Below are positions 1 to 5,123 of a DNA stretch of 5,123 nucleotides, in pieces. Numbering within the stretch: the first letter of the stretch is position 1; each line of letters starts with the position of its first letter. Under the pieces are notes generated by a model. That model did no database searches. It was not told where the DNA came from and was given only the letters and a program-made list of their open reading frames with translations. A program made the translations under genes and the position numbers. Origin of the DNA: Lentisphaeria bacterium (GTDB lineage Bacteria > Verrucomicrobiota > Lentisphaeria > Victivallales > JAUVCU01); NCBI GenBank assembly GCA_030590715.1, contig JAUVCU010000149.1:1-5123 (forward strand). The letters are read 5' to 3'.

Positions 1-681
1 CCGGTAGCTTACTTAGATCAATTGGGGCTGGAGAATGGTGTTGATGCAGATTACATTGACGAATTAAATATGGTTTTAGGTAACAGACTGGTTACTCACC
101 CGGCACCTTTTGAACAAAACTATGAGCTGGTAAAAGAGCGAAAACTTGATGCACTCATGGATATCACACCAAAACCGGAAAGGGAGGAATTCTTTGAATT
201 CACGACGCCGTATCTGAAAACACCACATGTTATAATAGGTCGTACAAATGCCTCCTATTATAATTCAGAAGAAGAGCTCAACAACAAAGTCGTCGCTCTT
301 GAACGTGGCTACTACAATGTAACGTTATTCAGAACAAAATATCCGGGCGTAACAGTGCGGGAATATGAATCGACGTCGTTGGCTCTTGATGCTGTCTCAA
401 GGGGTGAAGCAGATGCCTACGCGGGTAATCGTGCTGTTGCTACCTACTTGATTGAAAGCGAACTTCTTACGAACCTGCAGCTTCAGGGCAGAATGAAAAA
501 GGCACCTGTTATACTTTCTGTTGGTGTTCGAAAAGACTGGCCGATGCTGGCTGCAATATTTGATAAAGCAATTTCGTCTATTCCATATGAAAAAACACGT
601 GCAATACGTCAAAAATGGCTGGGGGGGGGCAGCAGGAAAAGGTCTCGGTCGAAGTCACTGCTGTCGAAAAAATGTGGATAA
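1..681 (+). CDS. 5'-partial, frameshifted N-terminal part of hybrid sensor kinase: solute-binding (SBP_bac_3) domain 1
   Basis: The frame is open from base 1 (PVAYLDQLG...) with no stop upstream, so the gene begins left of the window. The TTG at 22 is an internal codon, not a start. The visible part is nearly a whole bacterial family-3 solute-binding domain, a periplasmic Venus-flytrap sensor. It shows the lobe-1 signature PEREEFFEFTTPYL, whose Arg (codon 181-183) usually holds the ligand carboxylate. It also has the lobe-2 motif SRGEADAYAGN (Asn codon 427-429) and the closing VRKDWP...RQKWL. About ten residues of the domain start are missing compared with the next copy. After the G run at 621-629 this frame gives an unrelated basic tail (SRKRSRSKSLLSKKCG) and stops at 681. 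The true continuation lies in the overlapping frame of 615-3650. Together these are most likely one gene broken by an indel. Translated alone, this would be a soluble binding domain with no kinase. Confidence 0.85.
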   Translation, partial: PVAYLDQLGLENGVDADYIDELNMVLGNRLVTHPAPFEQNYELVKERKLDALMDITPKPEREEFFEFTTPYLKTPHVIIGRTNASYYNSEEELNNKVVALERGYYNVTLFRTKYPGVTVREYESTSLALDAVSRGEADAYAGNRAVATYLIESELLTNLQLQGRMKKAPVILSVGVRKDWPMLAAIFDKAISSIPYEKTRAIRQKWLGGGSRKRSRSKSLLSKKCG

Positions 682-3650
682 AAGACCACCCGGTTGTGAA
701 GATCGGTGTCGATCCGAAATTCCCCCCTTTTGAAATGGTTTCATCAGATGATAAGTACTCTGGTATTGCCGCTGATTATGTGAGGCTTATCGGAGAACGG
801 ATCGGTATTAAATTTACCCATGCACCAGGGCTGACCTGGAAAGAGGTCATTCAACAAGGGAAGGAAAGGCAAATCGATGTTCTGCCATGTGTCGGGACAA
901 CTGAAGCGAGAAAGAAAATTTATACCTATTCTGATCCATATCTGTTTTTCCCAAGAGTTATCATTACCAGATCAGATTCAAATATCAAAGGACTCAGCGA
1001 TTTGTCAGATGCAGTCGTCGGTTGTCATGAAAACAGCTCACATCATGGATTCTTAACGGAAAAAACGGCGATAATCCCGGTACTTTACAACAGTTTTCAG
1101 GAATCTATGAAGGCTCTGTCAAGGGGTGAAATCGATGCCTCAATTGGTAACCTTGCTGTGTCTACACATACGATTCAGGAGATGAATTTAACAAACCTTA
1201 AAATAGCCAGATATACAAGTAGAGAATCAAACCCGCTTTCCTTCGCTGTACGCAAGGATTGGCCTGAATTGCCTCAACTTATCAATAAAGCGTTGAAAAC
1301 TATCACGACTGAGGAACGAATCGCAATTATAGGAAAATGGATACCGATCGAATATGCTAAAGACCTGCAACTGAAAATGCGGGACAAAATTTCTCTATCA
1401 CCTTTGGAAAAGGGATGGCTGAAAGAACATCAGGAAATAAGTGTTGTTATAGATCAAAATTTGGCTCCAGTTGAGTTTGTCGATGAGCTGGGTATGTATC
1501 AGGGGGTGACCATCGATTACCTAAAACAGCTTGAAGAACTTCTCGGAATAAACTTTGTAGTATCCAAAGGAATAACGTGGAGCGAGGGAGTAGAGCGGGC
1601 AAAACAGAAAAAAGAAGATATGGTCGGATCCATCGCAAAAACTCCGGTAAGGGAAAAAAAATTGCGGTTTACAAAACCGTATATCTCCATGCCGGTAAAG
1701 ATCTTCGCAACAAAGAAAATAACCTATCTTTCAGGTTTAGATGACCTTGCCGGACAGACAGTCGCAGTCGTCGATGGCTACGCGGTCCACGAATGGCTTA
1801 AGGCAAATCATCCGGGAATAAACCTTCGTACGACTGCTAATATACAGGAAGCGCTGCAACTGGTGTCTGATGAAGATGTATATGCCTATGTCGGGAATGT
1901 GATTACAACAAGTTATTACATTCGCAAAATGGATCTTTTCAACATCAGGGTCGTAGGAGAGACCCCATACAAATATGAACAATCCATGGCTGTTCGCGAT
2001 GACTGGCCGTTATTCGCCGGCATTCTTCAAAAAGGCTTTGACGCGATATCAAAATCAGAAAGAGATACGATCTATCAGCGCTGGATGAGCCTCAAAGAAC
2101 AGAAACAATTTGATTACACCCGTATATGGAGACTCGGTGCTTTGGCACTCTTTTTAATTGTCATTGTAATAGCCTGGAACAGATTACTTGCAAAAGAAAT
2201 AAAACAACGTAAGGCTGCAGAAGAGGCAATGATGCAGGCCAAAATAGCAGCCGAAAAAGCGAATCTGGCCAAAAGTGAGTTCCTTGCCAATATGTCGCAC
2301 GAGATACGGACGCCGATGAACGCCATTCTGGGCTTTACTGAAATCTTAAAACGCAAGGTGAAGTCTCCAGACCTTCTGCATTATCTTGATCCTATTCATT
2401 CAAGCGGGAAAGCTCTTCTTCGGTTGATAAATGACACCCTCGATCTTTCTAAAGTGGAGGCGGGTAAACTGGAACTGCAGTATTCTTCCGTCGGGCTGAA
2501 GCAGCTGATGATAGAAGTAGAGACCATATTTAGACAGAAAATGCTAGAAAAAGAGCTCCAGTTTAGGTTTGAATATGATGATGAAATTCCAAAAGCTCTC
2601 ATTATGGACCCGGTACGTATTCGGCAGATCCTGGTAAATATGATCGGAAATGCAATCAAGTTCACCGATAGCGGCTACATACTTATTGCAGCCTCTCTTT
2701 TGGAAAATGATTATAATAGTCAAAGTCAGGTAGATCTCAGGATTACCGTGAAAGATTCTGGAATAGGAATACCTAAAGATCAATGTGGCAAAATATTTGG
2801 CGCATTTGAGCAGACAAAAGGGCAGAAGGCTGAGGAATACGGCGGTACGGGCTTAGGCCTGACAATCACCAGACGTCTTGTGATGATGATGAATGGAAAT
2901 ATTCATGTGGAGTCAGAGGTCGGCAAGGGGGCCGCTTTTCATATTGACCTGAAAGAAGTTGAAGTTGCCGCGACTATGGACATTAACGAACAATCAGCTG
3001 TGATCGATCATAATCTGATACGTTTTGAGCATTCAAAGGTGCTGTTGTGTGATGATGTCGATCTTAACCGGGAACTTATATCAACATATCTGGAAGATGA
3101 GGATATTGTAATCACTGAAGCTCAAAACGGTAAAGAGTGTATTGAACAGGCGGAAAAATGCAATCCGGATCTTATTCTTATGGATATGAAGATGCCCGTT
3201 ATGGATGGTTATGAGGCATCCAGAATTCTTAAAGGAAATAATAAACTTAAAGATATACCTGTTATTGCCATTACCGCATCCGCATTTAAACAGGATGAAG
3301 AACTGATAGATGAATTATGTGATGGTTATATTCGCAAACCTGTATCTCAGCACGATCTGATAAAAGAGATGATGAAATTTATTCCGTACAAAGAAGTACG
3401 CGTTGATGATGAAGAGAACGAGCATTCTGTGCAGGCGCCGGAACATGTTGATAAGGATTTATCTCTTCTGCCTGGCAATTTGATCGTCGAACTTCGGGGC
3501 GCGCTTGAATGCGGACATGCCAGTTCCATCAATAAAATTATTGGGAAACTGTCTGAAGATTTTCCGGCTTTGTCATTAGAGCTTAAAGTGAAGGCTGATA
3601 ACTTCGATTACAGTTCTATTTTGGAGCAACTGACAGAGCTTTCTAACTAG
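615..3650 (+). CDS. BvgS-like hybrid sensor histidine kinase: two further SBP_bac_3 domains, TM helix, HisKA, HATPase_c, receiver
   Basis: A membrane sensor kinase that would couple periplasmic ligand binding to cytoplasmic phosphotransfer. Residues count from the ATG at 615. Solute-binding domain 2 spans about 28-242 (TEARKKIYTYSDPYL, R99; SRGEIDASIGN, N179; VRKDWP) and domain 3 about 275-490 (TPVREKKLRFTKPYI, R346; YAYVGN, N428; VRDDWP). They are joined by a linker of the EKxWLKxH type. A single hydrophobic helix lies at about 505-521, then a charged Ala-rich coiled coil, with no HAMP or PAS visible. HisKA has FLANMSHEIRTPMNAILGF, phospho-His H562. HATPase_c has the N box (N679), G1 DSGIGIP (D714), an F box around 727-731 and G2 GGTGLGL (743-749). 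The receiver (about 808-927) has acidic pair D813/D814, phosphoacceptor D857, T887 and K908, all intact. The ATG at 615 has no Shine-Dalgarno and would leave the binding domains without a signal peptide, so it is probably not a real start. The N-terminus is the 1-681 frame, split off at the G run. The ligand is unknown. Confidence 0.9.
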   Translation: MAGGGQQEKVSVEVTAVEKMWIKDHPVVKIGVDPKFPPFEMVSSDDKYSGIAADYVRLIGERIGIKFTHAPGLTWKEVIQQGKERQIDVLPCVGTTEARKKIYTYSDPYLFFPRVIITRSDSNIKGLSDLSDAVVGCHENSSHHGFLTEKTAIIPVLYNSFQESMKALSRGEIDASIGNLAVSTHTIQEMNLTNLKIARYTSRESNPLSFAVRKDWPELPQLINKALKTITTEERIAIIGKWIPIEYAKDLQLKMRDKISLSPLEKGWLKEHQEISVVIDQNLAPVEFVDELGMYQGVTIDYLKQLEELLGINFVVSKGITWSEGVERAKQKKEDMVGSIAKTPVREKKLRFTKPYISMPVKIFATKKITYLSGLDDLAGQTVAVVDGYAVHEWLKANHPGINLRTTANIQEALQLVSDEDVYAYVGNVITTSYYIRKMDLFNIRVVGETPYKYEQSMAVRDDWPLFAGILQKGFDAISKSERDTIYQRWMSLKEQKQFDYTRIWRLGALALFLIVIVIAWNRLLAKEIKQRKAAEEAMMQAKIAAEKANLAKSEFLANMSHEIRTPMNAILGFTEILKRKVKSPDLLHYLDPIHSSGKALLRLINDTLDLSKVEAGKLELQYSSVGLKQLMIEVETIFRQKMLEKELQFRFEYDDEIPKALIMDPVRIRQILVNMIGNAIKFTDSGYILIAASLLENDYNSQSQVDLRITVKDSGIGIPKDQCGKIFGAFEQTKGQKAEEYGGTGLGLTITRRLVMMMNGNIHVESEVGKGAAFHIDLKEVEVAATMDINEQSAVIDHNLIRFEHSKVLLCDDVDLNRELISTYLEDEDIVITEAQNGKECIEQAEKCNPDLILMDMKMPVMDGYEASRILKGNNKLKDIPVIAITASAFKQDEELIDELCDGYIRKPVSQHDLIKEMMKFIPYKEVRVDDEENEHSVQAPEHVDKDLSLLPGNLIVELRGALECGHASSINKIIGKLSEDFPALSLELKVKADNFDYSSILEQLTELSN
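621..629 (+). other. Run of nine G at the frame break in the sensor kinase gene
   Basis: Upstream codons read tgg ctg ggg ggg ggc; downstream sense resumes as ggg ggg cag cag gaa one base out of phase. Protein homology is continuous across the join: the first domain closes with QKWL, and the next linker (VTAVEKMWIKDHPVVKIGVD) matches the later linker (LSPLEKGWLKEHQEISVVID). A tract of ten G or seven G restores a single frame. The in-phase heptamer G GGG GGG (621-627) would also allow a -1 ribosomal shift. Possible causes are a sequencing or assembly error in the homopolymer, a true inactivating indel, or slipped-strand phase variation. The sequence alone cannot separate these. Confidence 0.85.
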
Positions 3651-3698
3651 GACTTACCGTTCATTTTTTCATAAAGATACGAGTTGTTTATATCCTTG

Positions 3699-3729
3699 AA
3701 AATCCCGGCCTGATCTAATCAAGGCCGGG
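3699..3729 (-). terminator. Probable Rho-independent terminator of the U32-family gene
   Basis: A perfect 8-bp GC-rich stem (cccggcct at 3704-3711 with aggccggg at 3722-3729) can extend by three pairs (gat/atc) past one bulged A, closing a three-base loop. Read leftward from the minus-strand gene, whose stop is at 3739-3741, the stem comes 9 bases after the stop and is followed by A then UUUU (3702-3699). The U-tract is short, so efficiency is uncertain. On the plus strand the stem is followed by A-rich sequence, so it should not act as an intrinsic terminator for the kinase gene. Confidence 0.6.
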
Positions 3730-3738
3730 GAAAAATAT

Positions 3739-5123
3739 CTATTTCAGAACGTGTTCAAGGTTGAATTGAGTGGTGTTCTTCTCATTCCACCATGCATGAG
3801 ACAGGTCGAAGAAATCAACCGTATTTTCCATTTTGGGAATAGATAATACTTGAATCGGATAAATGTAATTTACCGCCATCGCTTTATTCTGCTCAACCGT
3901 GAATTCAATACCGCGGTTATCGCTCACGTGACCTTCCACATGTACATCCGCACGGGTTGCATACAGGTAAGGACGACCATAACGGTAAAGCTCTACCGGA
4001 AGTTGCGAACGCGCAATAAATGCCTCGAACTGATCCTTTTCCAGCTCAAGCCACGCCTGAACGCGGGAGAATCCGTACTCTTTTAATTCCTGAGTCGCTG
4101 CCGAGTTCAATACAGGGAGCGGGTACGAACCAACCATTTCAATATCGTTATACTTTTTCAGCATCTGGATCTGGTACATTGCAGTCACACGGAAACGACG
4201 GACTCCAAGGTCATACGCTTCCTGAATTCTGCGTTCAAGACTTTCCAAACGAAGTTCTGAACAAAAGTGAGGAAGCATAACTTCATCTGTTTTCTTGTTA
4301 CAGTCAAAAACCGAGTTCACAATGACTGTATTTTTCTTCTTAGGCTGATCACCTTTTGCAACAGTGTAGCATGACTCCTTCTCATTGGAAGCATTTGCAG
4401 GAACCAGGTTTTCGTAGTCGGCTATATATTGTTCCAGAAGAACCTGATCGGTGTTGATCATCTCAATCTGATCCAGGTGTTCTTCAGCCCATTCCCAAAA
4501 CTCACGGCGTATTTTTTTAAGCACTCCGGCAGGAAGGAACAGTTCTCCTTTTATCTTGCTGGTTACTTTCCCTAATTTGTATTTAGCCAGGCGAGTTTCA
4601 CTGAATCCGGCTGCAAGGGCCGCATTATCCAGCGCACGCTTCTGCGCTTTGTCTATAACCATTTTGCTCATCCAGACCGGTTTGTCCGGGTGGGAAAGAA
4701 CTTTTACATTAAGACCATTCGGATACACACTTATATCCAGGTCAATTCCATTTTTTGATTGATATAACGGCAGTTCAGCAAGCTGATTTGTCTTGTCTTC
4801 GGTCACAGCACCTATCTTATAAACGATCCCGTCGCTAGGAACTTCCTGAGTGTAGTAGATAAATACTTTTTCGCCTCGACGGCCGGCGTTGGTCAATTTC
4901 CCGTCAACCGCCATCTTGGTAATTGTAACAGCAGTTGTACTCTCTCCGGAGCGTGGTTGGATACGGATTCGGTCTCCTTTTTTCAAAGGCTTCTTCAGCT
5001 CAACAACAAAACCACCTCTGCGGGTCTCGACCATATTTCCGCAAAGCTGCCCCGATACACCCATTTTCTCATGCTGTATCAGTGTTGACATATCTTGAGT
5101 CGACAAGAATCCATGCGACCATT
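3739..5123 (-). CDS. U32 family 'peptidase' with DUF3656 domain (RlhA/YdcP-related), N-terminus beyond right edge
   Basis: The stop is TAG at 3741-3739. The frame stays open to the right edge (WSHGF precedes the TTG at 5106), so that TTG is internal and about 460 C-terminal codons are visible. Counting from codon 5106, residues 10-105 look like a small beta-barrel (GVSGQLCGNMVETRRGGFVV...LKKGDRIRI), as follows the catalytic barrel in U32 proteins. Residues 110-210 match DUF3656: a beta-rich stretch ending GKVTSKIKGELFLPAGVLKKIRR is its hallmark. Residues 258-388 look like the end of a second U32-type TIM barrel (GSYPLPVLNSAATQELKEYG, then VELYRYGRPYLYATRADV). Relatives with DUF3656 include E. 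coli RlhA, needed for 5-hydroxycytidine in 23S rRNA; other U32 proteins act in ubiquinone synthesis. Many are labelled peptidases without proof. The expected Fe-S cysteines of the first barrel are outside the window, so the function remains a family-level call. The gene converges on the kinase gene and shares no operon with it. Confidence 0.8.
   Translation of the reverse strand, partial: WSHGFLSTQDMSTLIQHEKMGVSGQLCGNMVETRRGGFVVELKKPLKKGDRIRIQPRSGESTTAVTITKMAVDGKLTNAGRRGEKVFIYYTQEVPSDGIVYKIGAVTEDKTNQLAELPLYQSKNGIDLDISVYPNGLNVKVLSHPDKPVWMSKMVIDKAQKRALDNAALAAGFSETRLAKYKLGKVTSKIKGELFLPAGVLKKIRREFWEWAEEHLDQIEMINTDQVLLEQYIADYENLVPANASNEKESCYTVAKGDQPKKKNTVIVNSVFDCNKKTDEVMLPHFCSELRLESLERRIQEAYDLGVRRFRVTAMYQIQMLKKYNDIEMVGSYPLPVLNSAATQELKEYGFSRVQAWLELEKDQFEAFIARSQLPVELYRYGRPYLYATRADVHVEGHVSDNRGIEFTVEQNKAMAVNYIYPIQVLSIPKMENTVDFFDLSHAWWNEKNTTQFNLEHVLK

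Larger units (their letters stand above)
1..2084 (+). repeat. Three tandem, diverged solute-binding (Venus-flytrap) domain repeats
   Basis: Three copies end at the Trp codons 616-618 (QKWL), 1338-1340 (GKWI) and 2082-2084 (QRWM). Each carries an Arg-containing lobe-1 signature before a (T/D/K)PY motif, an (A/S)xxGN-type lobe-2 motif and a VR(K/D)DWP block. The period is about 241-249 codons. Copies 1 and 2 still share DNA similarity: tcaaggggtgaa at 397-408 recurs exactly at 1119-1130, and the surrounding 22 bases (397-418 and 1119-1140) match at 19 positions. Copy 3 is more diverged at this site. This points to internal duplication, with copies 1 and 2 closer to each other there. Further copies may lie left of the window. 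Confidence 0.85.

Noticed and set aside
22..24. TTG as start of the first plus-strand gene
   Set aside because: The frame is open to base 1 and the upstream residues belong to the binding domain; there is no Shine-Dalgarno. It is an internal Leu codon.
615..674. ATG at 615 or ATG at 672 as genuine translation starts of the kinase
   Set aside because: Neither has a Shine-Dalgarno, and both lie inside or just after the end of binding domain 1. A product from either would lack any signal for export of its periplasmic domains. The 615 start is kept only as the open-frame boundary.
3664..3669. T6 run as U-tract of a terminator for the kinase gene
   Set aside because: No stable hairpin is visible just upstream, between the stop at 3650 and the T run.
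3850..5098. Plus-strand open frames opposite the U32 gene, and minus-strand frames opposite the kinase gene
   Set aside because: They are short, show no recognisable domain or ribosome-binding site, and overlap strongly supported genes; they are antisense shadows.
5104..5106. TTG as start of the minus-strand U32 gene
   Set aside because: The frame continues without a stop to the right edge, and a protein starting here would lack the catalytic barrel.

Overview
The window holds two convergent protein-coding genes, and both run off an edge. Base composition is moderate, with G+C in the mid-40s percent by eye. Large hybrid sensor kinases with tandem periplasmic binding domains are typical of Gram-negative bacteria, especially Desulfobacterota and gamma-proteobacteria. 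I infer a Gram-negative host but cannot assign a lineage from this sequence. There are no RNA genes, CRISPR arrays, insertion sequences or phage genes.

Positions 1-3650 (+) encode a BvgS-like hybrid sensor histidine kinase. In order it has at least three tandem bacterial family-3 solute-binding (Venus-flytrap) domains, one transmembrane helix, a short coiled coil, HisKA, HATPase_c, a receiver domain and an HPt-like C-terminal tail without a phosphorylatable HPt motif. The gene is split in two reading frames at a run of nine G (621-629). The first binding domain is read in the frame that ends at 681. Everything downstream is read in the frame of 615-3650. One extra G, two fewer G, or a -1 ribosomal shift would join the halves into one protein. 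The upstream start and signal sequence lie left of the window.

Positions 3651-3738 are an 88-base convergent spacer with a GC-rich hairpin. Its short U-tract serves the minus-strand gene; there is no clear terminator for the kinase.

Positions 3739-5123 (-) encode the C-terminal part of a U32-family 'peptidase' carrying a DUF3656 domain, the architecture that includes the RlhA/YdcP 23S rRNA hydroxylation factor and its relatives. A beta-barrel segment comes first, then DUF3656, then what looks like a second, cysteine-poor U32-type half. The first catalytic barrel lies off the right edge.

Nothing links the two genes functionally: they converge, share no operon, and no response regulator or transporter is in view. 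The points most worth a second look are the poly-G break in the kinase and the binding-site residues of its three sensor domains. I see no evidence for an undescribed multi-gene system here.
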